DNA of 64,000 nt. Source: Anniella stebbinsi. Lineage: Eukaryota > Chordata > Lepidosauria > Squamata > Anniellidae. The DNA lies in NCBI GenBank assembly GCA_029215795.1, contig JARDYH010000002.1, positions 44,004,001 to 44,068,000 on the forward strand, in the 5' to 3' direction. Positions 30,911 to 41,424 of this stretch are shown piece by piece. The position numbers were made by a program, and so were the translations under genes. The stretch's first letter is position 1. The number at the start of each line of letters is the position of its first letter. The notes beneath the pieces were generated by a model. The model was not told where the DNA came from. It ran no database searches and saw only the letters and a list, made by a program, of their open reading frames with translations.

Positions 30911-32650
30911 GCACCTGCATTTCAAAATTTACCAGTACGCTACAGCAGAGCACAGGAATGAAAGCCACAACAGAACTCCATTCAAATGTATATCAGCATG
31001 CAGATGTTCCCTTGCACCTGAATAATTTCAGTGGAAGGCTCATTTGAATACACATTTCAACTCAAGAAAGGCTAAGTCACTGGAAGGGGTTCCCCAGCAG
31101 ATGGTTGGGGGTGGGGGTTATGTTAATGCACAGGTGCAAAAATAAAAATGATGCATGGAAGACTGGAAGGTGCAGAATATGTGAACCTTTTCAAACCTGT
31201 GAAGTCTGTTTTAAACGTTTTGTAGGCTAGTTACTTTTGTTATATTTTATTTGTAAAGTTATGCCGTGGTTTCTTGGTAAAAATTATTAGCACATGTATC
31301 TTTGATTGTATCAAGCACTGCTTATTCTTTTTATGTGTGCTTGCTTGAAGAAAAATAATTTCCAGTGTTATTGGCAATCGTCATTTCTTGTGTAGTTTTA
31401 AGGCAGTCTCTGGATGAACAGTGTATTGCTTGAAACATTTTAGCATGTTTTACCCTTGGAATAGTACATTTGTCTTTGGTATCACTTGGATTTCTGTTTG
31501 ATTTTACGAAAGTGTTTAGGGACTATCTGCCCACACGTTCATGCATAGTCATTTGTATTTAAAAGGGGTGGGGGGAAGGAATCAGATTAAAAAAATAATT
31601 CTTATTCCACTTCACTCACTACAGGTGCCAACACAAATAGTTAATTATAAACCTGAGTAAATTTAATGTAACACTTAACTTATTATAATTCATGGTGAAC
31701 AAAACGTACTAATTTTTCCTTATTTTAGTACATCATACTCCCATGATGTAAAATTGTAATGCTGAAAGCTATGAGTAAGCTGTCTATTACACTCAAGAGT
31801 CTTCCCTTCAGTCTAAAACATTGTTTCTTTCACAATCTACTCAAAACATATATATCCTCACTCTCCTGAAACTTCCAAAGCTCTTTAGGCGACACCTAAT
31901 GTCATCTCATTGGCTGATCTTTTAAAGGCACTGGCTACACCCCCTTTGGTTTCCTTTCCACACATGTCCTCGCCATTCATTTTGGGTTCTCCTTAGAGTC
32001 ACAAAAATCTCACCCCTTTCTCAGCAAGTGCCTTTGAAGTCTGCCTGTGTAAGGAAACTCTGATCAGGCACTTTATTACTGTTATATATTTTACTGAACT
32101 AATATGTAGCAGAAATGTTGATATATAAACATACAACTCATTTTTTTTCTTTGAATGAATTTAGACAGCAATTTCTGTAGCTTCAGTTACTTAGACTGTC
32201 CATTTCACGCTAGGCCCTTCAAAGGAATTATATTTTAAGAGTCTGTGGAAATGTCTTTACTGTGGTAATTGCTTCCTTCATTTTAAATGAGTTCTTGGAT
32301 CTGTTCTTTTGTCTGTATCAGAATGCATTACTGATTATAAATAATGGTTAGCCACATGGAGTCCTCATAGCATAAAGTCAACTCTGAAAGGTTTTTTTCC
32401 ATATACAGTAGGGGCCAATAACTGGGACAAATCTGGTTCCCGAAGGCATGTTACTTGGTCTCTCAGATGCTGCCAACTCAGATGCAAAAAGAGGAGGTCT
32501 GCTGTGTCAATGGGGCTTTTAAGCAGGGTCTGCCATTCACTTCCTCAAACCAGCACTCCAGTGAAACTAGCTGCAGACCAGGATTGTAAAGATACTATAT
32601 CCAAAAATGCTGTAGACCAGGATTGTAAACATTCTATATCCAAAAATGCT
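30911..32650. other. Intronic sequence without recognised features
   Basis: The stretch is AT-rich, and no coding or repeat signature was recognised. Confidence 0.4.
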
Positions 32651-32656
32651 GCAAAT

Positions 32657-33755
32657 TAGGCTGATTAGATAAAATCCAGGTCAGGGCTCATGTAACTTTA
32701 ACAGTTGTAGAGAAAAGGGAATTTCAGCCAGTGTCATTTGTATGCAATTAGTTCCTGGTGAAATTCCCTCTTCATCACAACAGTTAAAGTTGCATACACT
32801 AGGGGTGTGCACTGGATCGGGTCCGATCCACGATCCGGATCCGATCCAAGGGAAATCGGATATAATTATCCGATTTCTGATCACCCCGCTGGATCGTTCG
32901 ATCCAATCCGATCTGATCCGGAAAGGACCTGATCCAGATTGGAATGGATCAGAAGATCGGCGGGCATGACAGTGGGAGGGGGTGTCCCTGGCGGGGCTGT
33001 CCACTTCCATTGTTGGCCGCCGGCGGGTGCCCGTTGATAGAAGTGGACAGCGGGGGGGGGGGGGCTTCCCTGGTGGGGCTGTCCACTTCCATCGGCGGGT
33101 GCCAGCGGGCGGCCACCGATGGAAGCAGACAGCCCGGCCAGGTGAGGATAGTGGGGGCGGGGGAGGGAGGGAGGGAGGGGGGCCCACTTACGTTCCGGGG
33201 ACGTCCGCTCCCCTCCGCCGCTGGCCGCTACTGCGAGCAGGCTTCGCGGCCTGCCCTTAGGTAGTGTGCCAAGTGATGTCATCAGGGTAAGAACCGCGAG
33301 GGGGGAGGAGGGAGTTAGGCCCCCCTCACCCACCCGCTGCCATTTTCCCCCATAGACTTGCATTGGGGGAAAGCTTTCTTTCCCCCAATGCAAGTCTATG
33401 GGGAAAACAAAAATGGCAGCTGATCCAAAAATCGGATGTCTGATTTTTGGATCGGGTTCGGGTCCGATCTGATCCGAGGGACCTCCGATTTTGTCCTGAA
33501 CGATCCAGGACAATCTCGGAGGTCCTGATCTGTGTCCCGATCCGACCCGGGGGGTCCGTGCACACCCCTAGCATACACTATACTAGAGTGACCATATACA
33601 AAAGAAGGCAGGGCCCCTGCAACTTTAACAGTTGTGATGAAGAGGGAATTTCATTAGGAACTAATTGCATATAAATGACACTGGCTGAAATTCCCTTTTC
33701 TCTACAACTGTTAAAATTACATGAGCCCTGACCTGGATTTTATCTGGTCACCCTA
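32657..33755. mobile_element. hAT-like foldback MITE (family A), split by a nested hAT element
   Basis: It starts TAGGCTGATTAGATAAAATC and ends TATCTGGTCACCCTA, with perfect 8-bp duplications CTGCAAAT at 32649-32656 and 33756-33763. The arms contain AACTTTAACAGTTGT and GGGAATTTCA and their complements. A second element, 32800-33570, is inserted near the middle. Without it the MITE would be about 320 bp, like the copy at 50862-51186. Confidence 0.9.
32800..33570. mobile_element. Nested hAT-like foldback element (771 bp)
   Basis: The termini TAGGGGTGTGCAC and GTGCACACCCCTA are perfect 13-bp inverted repeats, with 8-bp duplications GCATACAC at 32792-32799 and 33571-33578. The outer thirds are rich in GATCCGATC motifs, and the middle is GC-rich with several internal hairpins. 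One is a nearly perfect stem around CATAGACTTGCATTGGGGG, at about 33345-33405. No transposase is encoded, so it is non-autonomous. Confidence 0.9.
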
Positions 33756-33927
33756 CTGCAAATGATTGAAGCAGCAAGCCTGACTGAACTGGAAGAGCCA
33801 CGAAGGGTGGAGGGCAAGCCACATTTCCCCTGGAGAAAAAAAGGTGAGTTTTTCAATCAAAGTAATTTGCAAATAAGCCAAGTACCAGGAAAGCCTGAAA
33901 TTGCATTAGTTTTCATTCAGTCTCTAA

Positions 33928-34925
33928 GACCCTGTTCAGGAAACACTTTAAATGCAGCAATTAAGCATTTTGAGCTAAACATTATGGTGTAGCGTGTTGT
34001 GTGAACCATGACTTAGTGTATCGTGTGAAGCATTCCTAATTTGGTGGCTACATAACCATGGTTTAAACATGCTCACTAACTGTGAAGAAAGGGGTCAGGA
34101 AGGCTACAGTCTGGCGGGGATGGGCAAGGTGGCCTACATTGCAGGACTGGGGCCTTGGCGTTGGGAGGGGGGAAATCCCAAGGAGGAATGTGGCAAGACT
34201 TCAAGATGCTGGTTCCCAGCACCTGCACCTGGGAGGCCCAGCCAGGGCCGAGCTTCAAGGGCAGAGTTAATTGGAAGTGAGCTACAAGTGCTTCAGCTGT
34301 GGGAAATGGCCGTTTGCAAAGAGGGGGCTGGTGGCGTGAGCGGGACGGTCGAGGATTGGTTTCGGCTGGTCACGGTACCAGCTAACCCAAAAGCGGATAA
34401 AGGGAATACCCACGGTGTGGAAGCCAACTTCTCCTGGACTGGTGCATGGAAGGAGGAATCCCTATTCAGCAAGGTGATGCTGAGGAATAGTTTTATTGTT
34501 TTCAGGTCTGGCACGTTCCAGGGAAAGGCTTGTCACCCTTTGGGTGTGATTTAGTGTGGGTTAAATTGTTTTATTGCTGTACTGCTGCTAACTTCTACTT
34601 CAAACCTCATCCTACCCCCCACTCCCTGCTGCCCCTCGCTTTCTTTCCTGGCTCGCATTTTAATGGCTTATTGGACTGACTGTAGCCTTACAAGGTAAGC
34701 TATTAGATTCTCAATAAATCGCTTCAGTCCTTATCCTGTGTGTTGATTTCCGACGGCTGGCTTGGGTCTATTTAGCCTTGGATAGGGAGGTGGACTTGGG
34801 GGGAACTCGGCTGAAGAGCTCTGTGCCTACCTGGAAGGAAAGGGGTCTCTTTCCTTCACACTAACCATTTGCTGTAAAAGGTTTAGCAGCCTAACCATGG
34901 CTTGATGTGGTGTCTGAACAGGCCT
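33928..34925. mobile_element. Foldback MITE (family D) split by a solo LTR
   Basis: The left end GACCCTGTTCAGGAAACAC and the right end GTGTCTGAACAGGCCT are inverted repeats. Both arms also share the ACCATGG motif. A solo LTR at 34081-34860 interrupts it. The target duplication of the MITE was not placed. Confidence 0.65.
34081..34860 (+). mobile_element. Solo LTR (780 bp)
   Basis: It runs TGTGAAGAAAGG to CCTTTCCTTCACA (read as ...TTTCCTTCACA) with TG...CA ends, and the 5-bp duplication CTAAC is at 34076-34080 and 34861-34865. AATAAA lies at 34713-34718, followed by GT-rich sequence. Internal retroviral or retrotransposon genes are absent. The 161-residue ORF in it has no recognised domain. 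Whether it comes from an endogenous retrovirus or a Ty3/Gypsy element cannot be told from the LTR alone. Confidence 0.85.
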
Positions 34926-35747
34926 GATGATATGACGAAGGCTGAAATCTCAGGCTTTTTCAATGACTCTTGCTGAAGGATGGAGGTATGGCAACAATCA
35001 TCCTGACAGCTGATGCTGGTACGTTGGCAGATATTACTGAAATGTACTCATTACACATTTAGATTAGATCATAATTGCTTCCGTTGGTAAAATATCCTCC
35101 TGTCATCTCTTTGTTGTAGTGGCCTGCTGTTTACTCTCATCTTACATGTAAATGTAAATCTTTCTGAAAATAGGTGTCGTCATTTAAGTAACACCTTTAA
35201 ATGGAACAACAATGTATTCTATGCCATCCTCTCTATCCCAACAGAACTTAACCCTCTGGACTGAAATAGGCAAGCATTCAGTCACACACTTAGAAAGAAA
35301 GAGGACAAACAGGAGCACAAAAAGAGGTTGAAGCACTCAAAGACGCATGGCACATCATAGTGTACAACCATAACTGTGTTATCTTATGATTACAATGCAA
35401 GGAATGAGTATGAGATGGTCAGACATTTTCAGAAGTGATTCTACTATTATGTGTATCTTTCTCTTACCACTTGCACAAAGGATAAAGAACTATGTGTAAA
35501 AAGTTATAAGTGGGTGCCACTACGTTATCTTCTATACTGAATTACTGGATCATTGGAAAACAGGATCAAGGCAACATTGTTCCAAATGTCTATCAAGATA
35601 CAAAACTACTGCTTACACCACGTATAATTCTTGTTCTTATGCAACCATCTCCTTCGAAGGCACACCGGTCAATTGTTGTGCGAAACAGCAACATGAACAC
35701 TAAAAATCTAGGAAGGTGTAGATTCTGGGCCAGCATGTGCTTTTAAC

Positions 35748-35990
35748 GAAGGAATGTTGAACCTTTTTTCAATTGAGGGCTAAATTCCATTTCAGAGAAG
35801 CTCTTGAGTGGCACATTCCAGTGGTAGTCAAGGCCAGTGGCAAAAAGAGTGAGGGCAAAGGGGTGGGATAAAAAATGCTGACATAGTACTGCTAGTTACT
35901 GGCAGTAAGAGCTTTAAAGCTAAAATATGCTGGCATATGGGCAGAGGAGAGGGTGTAGCCATCTGGGAGAACCCAGGAGGGCCACACACC
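35748..35990. repeat. Repeat family G, copy 1 (partial)
   Basis: GGAATGTTGAACC, GAGGGCTAAATTCC, GTGGCAAAAAGAG and TATGCTGGCATAT follow each other, in the same order as in the copy at 46150-46614. Confidence 0.5.
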
Positions 35991-37657
35991 TGAGGTTCTG
36001 CGCCTGTTTTAAAGAAAGCAAAAAAGCGGAGAAAGCAGGAGAGGGCTGATGCATGTGCATAACAATGTGGGAGCAGGGAGAGGTCAGAAGGGTGGCTCCA
36101 TGTAGACTAGGAGTGGGCAACATGCAGCCCTTGGAATAATTGCATGTGGCCCTCAGGCTACTTTCAAACTCAGTCCTTGGCCCTATCCCCTGTGCCCTTA
36201 GCCCTGTCCACTGCTGGAATGTGGCCCCTGGAACCCTTCCCAGCTTGGAATTCAGCCTCTGGGCCAAAAAAGTAAGTCACATATTGCGTAGGCCTATCCT
36301 TTACCCATCACCTGCCTGGCATTCAATTGGGCAATTACATTAAAGGCAAAGGCAATGCATGCCTCTTTGAAACAGCTATCTTATTTATACTGGAGGAAAC
36401 AATCGAGCTGTAGAAATCCATGAATATAAACTCCATTAATCTAAGAACATGTTCACACAGTAGGCTTAACGGTGGGAAATTAAGTCATGGATCAAGAACC
36501 ACACTCACTTTGCACTAATTCTGCTGCTATGGAGACAGAATGCAATGAGAATCTTATCACTGTCCCTGTGGGTTTGCTTTAGCCTGTTGAACTCTTATTT
36601 ACTGAAGATGATTCATGAAAAGGAAGGAAAGTGGGCTGACTCATGAAAGTCCCGGGCTGACTTTGTAGAGCTAACAGACGGCTGGTCTTCCTTTTTACTT
36701 ATTAACTGAGAAATCCGATCTAGAAACCACTGAAATATAACAAGCAGCATGTAACTTCTTGGCCAAGTATAACTGTAGTTCAAAGTGTTCATTTCCCTTG
36801 GCTTCTATTTCTCTCCTACCCTGAGTGGGATGCAATGCTTCATTTGCCTCACAAACCAACTGCATTACTTTTGTTGTCCTATAAAAGCTTCTTTCTACCC
36901 ACTGGACATAGATAGGAAGTAGCTTTAAAATAATTTCAAAAACGTGATGCTGCCTGCAGCCTCCTGATAACCGATAAGTGTAGTCTGTGAAATCATTTGA
37001 CATCTTTGAAATGCTAATACTCTAGCAGTATTTTGCTGGAACTGTTGTTATTCTTTCTGAACTGTTATCTCTGCTATCAAAAGTCCGTTTGGGCCTGTTG
37101 GACTGGCATGAACAGTTTCTAACAGCCATTCTGCACATAATGCCGTCCATGTGGAGACCAATGGAAATATTTTCTGTGTGACAGCTTCTCCATGCTGTGG
37201 GTGTAAATTTGTAGCAAACTTTGCCAGGTGGATTTCATGCTCTACTTAGAGAGCCTGCATGCAACCAATAGGGTTTTCTCTCAGTCAATGTGGTGGTGGC
37301 ATGGAGATCCACCACACCACATGTATGATCTGTATGGCTAGCTATGCTGCATATTGTGTGGGGAGCCGTCTCATACAGATTATTTCAACCTACTTCCGGA
37401 TTGCTAGAGTAATGGAGCAATCCAATCCCAAGTGAACGAGATGGCTAGTAGTACGTCTCCAACCAACAGATGGAATTCTTACAGATATGTAAAATAAATA
37501 TGATTTCAGGGTCCAATGACAAATACTAAGCCATTAGTAGTGAACAAGATAATGTCTTGAGCACTGCAAAAATACATAGGATACATTGTACTTTGTAAAT
37601 TCAGAACATAATTGTGTATTTCAACAATTATTGCTTTTTTGTTTTGCTTACACTTAC
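35991..37657. other. Intronic sequence flanking the EGF exon, few features
   Basis: A GTGGGCAACATGCAGCCC segment near 36115 looks like an old repeat. The rest has no recognised coding or repeat content up to the exon at 37658. Confidence 0.4.
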
Positions 37658-37786
37658 CAACCTCCACAACACTAGAACAGTTGGGATCTGTGAAGCCATC
37701 AGGACACTCACAGGAATAGAAGTCAGCATCAGACACTGACAAACAGATGCCTCCATTTTCACAGGGGTTGGAGTCACATACATCCC
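37658..37786 (-). CDS. EDIL3: EDIL3 exon encoding the first EGF-like domain
   Basis: The minus strand reads TTTAATTTCCAG, a 129-nt exon, then GTAAGTG, so both splice sites are canonical and the exon is phase 1 at each end. The protein contains the six EGF cysteines in [22 protein letters not shown] and [10 protein letters not shown]. Human EDIL3 has [15 protein letters not shown] and the identical [19 protein letters not shown]. The loop between the third and fourth cysteines differs (SVSDADFY). EGF1 belongs to the N-terminal part of the secreted matrix protein. The integrin-binding RGD lies in EGF2, which is not in the window. The end GAGGTTG joins in frame to the microexon at 728-754. Confidence 0.96.
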
Positions 37787-38120
37787 CTGGAAATTAAAGA
37801 AAGAGTGTCACGATCATTTGAATATATAATTCTAAAAAAACCATGATGAACAATTCTGTAAATGTAGGTTCATTGGCAGTCAAGAATAGGCTTATTAATT
37901 TTCCAATTCTAACAACAAAATCTCTTAACAATAAAATGTTTTACACTGCTCTGTTGATAGGTTTCTGTTAAAACCATCTTTGTAAAAATAAGAATAATAA
38001 TAATTCCATGCTCCCTCCAATGTTTATGGCTTAAAGAGATATATTTTTATGGGGGGGGGGGGTTGTATTTATGATGATTATTCTTTCTGTGCTGCTAAGC
38101 AAGTAACAGCCATTGAATAC

Positions 38121-38782
38121 TAGGGATGTGTATCGTATCGTTAAAATGTACGATAATGATACAATAAGGTTGTTATCGTGCATGTGTTTAATGATGATGA
38201 TACGATAGAAAAACCTGCGATAATCATCGGAGATGATCATTTTCAGACAATTCTATCATTTTATCGGACTGCCATATAAATATACCTATAACTTCTGTAT
38301 TTTAAAAGTTAGAGGTTTGAAACTTGGTCACAGTGCTTATGGGGTATGCCTAAGTATGTGTATGAAATTTGAGATCGATCCCTCCAACCCTAGATTTTAT
38401 ATGATGTTTTTAAAGATCGTTTTCATTCTGACAGGTCTGAATGAACGCATGTGGCGAGCTGTCATTCTGATCTGTCAGAACGGAAACAATCTTTAAAAAA
38501 ATCATATAAAATCGAGGGTTGGAGGGATCGATATCAAATTTCATACACCTACTTAGGCATATCCCATAAGCACTATGACCAAGTTTCAAGCCTCTAACTT
38601 TTAAAATAAAGAAGTTATAGGCATTTTTTCTTTAAATATAGGGCTGCAAAAAATATCATTTTTCCACGATAATTATCGTGAAGACGATACGGGTCACCTA
38701 CGATATGAATGAAGACGATAATTGTTTTGGTCCGAAATGACGATAACGATAAACGACGATATTTTTTGGCCTATGCACATTG
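38121..38782. mobile_element. Long foldback element (family H-like)
   Basis: Starting TAGGGATGTGTATCG, it has arms rich in ACGATA motifs. Its long inner arms (about 38285-38425 and 38480-38640) contain AGTTAGAGGTTTGAAACTTG and the complement CAAGTTTCAAGCCTCTAACT. The centre is at about 38455. The right end merges with the next foldback, so its exact boundary and target duplication are not clear. Confidence 0.75.
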
Positions 38783-39170
38783 CTCTTAAAACGACTTATA
38801 TTCTGTTTTAAAATGTGGTTTTTTAAGTCATTTCATTACGTGGTAGGACACAATGAGCAGTACTTACATTTCATAGTGACTGCTTCTTCCATTCTCAAAG
38901 TGTTCACTGGTGTCACACAGGGTTATTTCTGTTTTTTGCAGGCTGCTTGAGTTACAGAGACAGAAGTGGGTGGGTCAAGCAGCCTGCAAAACAAAAATGA
39001 AAGTAGAAGAGACCCAGAATTAACCCTGTGTGACACCAGTGAACACGTAGGAAGCAGTCACTATGAAACTTAAGTACTGCTCAGTGTGTCCTATCATGTA
39101 ATGAAATGACTTAAAAACCATGTTTTTAAACAGAATATAAGTTGTATTTTGGGCAATGTGGATAGGCACC
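38769..39170. mobile_element. Second long foldback element (about 400 bp)
   Basis: GGCCTATGCACATTGC at the left and GGGCAATGTGGATAGGCAC at the right are complementary. The arms share ACTTATATTCTGTTTTAAA, AAGTCATTTCATTA and GTGTCACACAGGGTTA with their complements. It lies directly beside the previous foldback. Confidence 0.8.
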
Positions 39171-39545
39171 TAGATAAAGCCCTGGAGGATAAGGCCATCA
39201 ATGGCTATGAGACACGATGGCTATATATTACCTCCAGTATTAGCTTATCTACACATGCAGGATAAAACACTTTGAAAACCTTTTGAAAACTGTATATGGA
39301 GTGTGTCCTGGGCCCCAACAATTCTCAAAACTGTTATAAACTGTTTTAAACTGTTTTAACCTGTTTTAAAGCAGTAGTGTAGATAGGCTCCTAGAAGAGG
39401 AATATCCAGATGTGCCAGGTGCTGGGAACATGAGTGGGCTTCTCCAGCTTGTTTGAATCTGGTTAGAAACTGTGCACAAAGAGTGCTGGATTAGATAGGC
39501 CTTTGGTCTGATCGAGCATGGCTCTTCTTATATTCTTATGTTATG
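39167..39545 (+). repeat. CR1-like LINE 3' end, split by MITE family C
   Basis: GGCCATCAATGGCTATGAGAC precedes the MITE. TGCTGGATTAGATAGGCCTT and GGTCTGATCGAGCATGGCTC follow it, and the end is TTCTTATATTCTTATG. An 8-bp tail repeat of this type and this sequence order are typical of a widespread reptile LINE 3' end. I assign it to CR1 tentatively. Confidence 0.55.
39241..39393. mobile_element. MITE family C, copy 2 (nested in LINE 3' end)
   Basis: It begins TAGCTTATCTACACATGC and ends AGTGTAGATAGGCTCC, with GGAGTGTGTCCTGGGCCCC and repeated AAACTGTTTTAA inside. Confidence 0.8.
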
Positions 39546-40039
39546 TTAAATGCTGTAACCTGTCATCTACACGGGTGGGCTATTTTCTTTAATCCTATAT
39601 AAAGAAAAGTTTGTGTCCTGAATATGACATACAAGCATGGCAGGATTTCAATAAAAGTGTTCTGGTTCCAGCATTATAAATTAGACAGCTGTCAAGCAGA
39701 GATTGATATTCCCAAGAAAACATCTACCTGAAAAGCACCGCGTTGATTTCACTGGAGTTTGATTAAGCACTTGGATGTCAGGTGTCAGTCTGATTTCAAA
39801 TTGCATCCCAAGTTATGTATTTCTAATGCTCCTCTCTATCTTACTTGTACAGTCTTATTTCATAATACCTAAAATACATGAGAATAATTCATGCCTTTCC
39901 CAACTGAATTTCCTTTCTTCATGTATGCATCAGTCACACGCTACTAAAATGTAATTTACAAAAAAAAAAAACCAACTTCCTCTGATTTGGAACAGAAATA
40001 AAGTGTTCTCCCAATAGCCTGAATGGTGAAAAGTCCAAG

Positions 40040-40510
40040 AGTAATGCCACAGAGTTTAATTTCCTCTGGATGCGAGAGCACCGGAGACTTATGGTGTCTT
40101 TAATATCTGTTGTATTTATTTACCAATGTACAAGCAGAGCTTAGCGGAAGTAAATTGACTCCTACAGAAGGCAGCCAAATTAGATTGCCAAAGCAACAGT
40201 GTGACTCCCCACAGCCTCAGAGGCAACTTGCTTCCTGTCCAGCTAAATTCACAACTCCCTGATGCTCAGTCCAAATTCAGACTCCTAACTGCCTTCTTTA
40301 CTCACAAGCACAAACCCTTGCAGAGCATGGCCCTAAGATCTCACCCCTGCAGATAATTGCCTATTCCAATCATTAGCTCCCATGGAGGAAATATTAGCCA
40401 ATTATATCAGATTAATAGCAAGCCACCAGCTTAACAAAGGGTGGTTACCCAGCACCCTTAGCTCCATCCCCTTCTCAGAAAGGCTTGTAGCTGGGAGCCT
40501 TCCTGAATAA
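40040..40510. repeat. Repeat family E, copy 1
   Basis: ACAAGCAGAGCTTAGCGGAAG, ACCCCTGCAGATAATTGCC, TTAGCTCCCATGGAGGAAA and CCACCAGCTTAACAAAGGGTGG occur in the same order, with changes, at 45050-45180 and 45680-45870. The class (perhaps an LTR) was not determined. Confidence 0.55.
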
Positions 40511-40815
40511 AATCAGGTTAAAAAGGGTTTTTTTAAAATGTTGTTTGATAAAACTTTTTAAAAATGTGCTATTCAAAACAGTCAAGGTGATTCATATTTA
40601 GAAAGGTATTTTCCTTTCCAAGTGATCACTATCTGCATTGCCATTTTTTTTATTTCATAAGTATTTATCAGGACCCCCACCCTCAGCAGCAGCCTGGACT
40701 CAGATGAGGAGGGCCCAGCTTGACCCATTAGACCAGTGGTACTGTGGACAGGGGGTAATAGAAACCAGTATTTTAAAACATTCCAAATAGGTGTGTTCCA
40801 AAATGTCTTAGGTCA

Positions 40816-41042
40816 TGTAGTGTTTGTGACAGGCTCATTCTTTGAGCCAGGCCTGGGTTTATGAATGACCTGCAATTAAGCACAGATAATCCATTCCAGG
40901 TTTTGTAGCAGGCTGGCAATGCAAAGGGCAGTCTGCCTGTAGCTGCCTGCAAAGAAGGAGCACTACAATAAATGTCTACCTCCTAAGTTTTGTGTGGAAC
41001 CAGATTCCTACTTCCAAGGGTCCCAGGTCTGTGGACACAACA
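40816..41042 (+). repeat. 5' LTR of the Mag-like element
   Basis: It is 227 bp and contains AATAAA in ACAATAAATGTC. It is aligned by eye to 43381-43607 with five substitutions and no gap. Confidence 0.93.
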
Positions 41043-41043
41043 C

Positions 41044-41060
41044 TGGCGACGAGGATGGGA
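41044..41060 (+). other. Primer-binding site, tRNA-Ser type
   Basis: TGGCGACGAGGATGGGA follows the 5' LTR after one spacer base. It is the complement of the tRNA-Ser(GCU) 3' end including CCA, as I recall that tRNA. Confidence 0.75.
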
Positions 41061-41424
41061 AAAGCAACCCAATATAAAGAAAGAAAACAAACAAACAAAA
41101 AAGGACAGAAACTAAGAGCTCTTCATACAGCCAAGTATTTCTTCTGATCTTCCTTCCAGTAAAACACAAGCTGTCTAAGACAAATGAGCAGTTCCCTCAA
41201 AAAGACATTGTCTGCTTTCAAAAGGACAGGCTGCTCAGTCTTTTCAAGAAAAGTAGCCATTTTATGAATTGCATAATCATAGCCCTGCATGAAGAACGGT
41301 GGCAGCAGCCATTTTGTTTCTTGTCTAAAAGAAAAAGAACAAAACCTTCAGTCAGAAGTAACAGATATCCTCCTAGTTCTTCAGAATTCTGTCAGTTCTT
41401 CACAATTTTAACCCTGATTTCAAA

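Noticed and set aside
33000..33130. CRISPR-like repeats
   Set aside because: The repeated CTGTCCACTTCCAT blocks are hairpin arms of a foldback element, not regularly spaced direct repeats, and the genome is vertebrate.
32681..33513. Overlapping proline-rich ORFs on both strands
   Set aside because: They arise from the GC-rich foldback interior of the nested hAT element and have no domain.
34069..34554. 161-codon ORF at the start of the solo LTR
   Set aside because: It lies inside the LTR, has no recognised domain, and LTRs of this type do not normally code.
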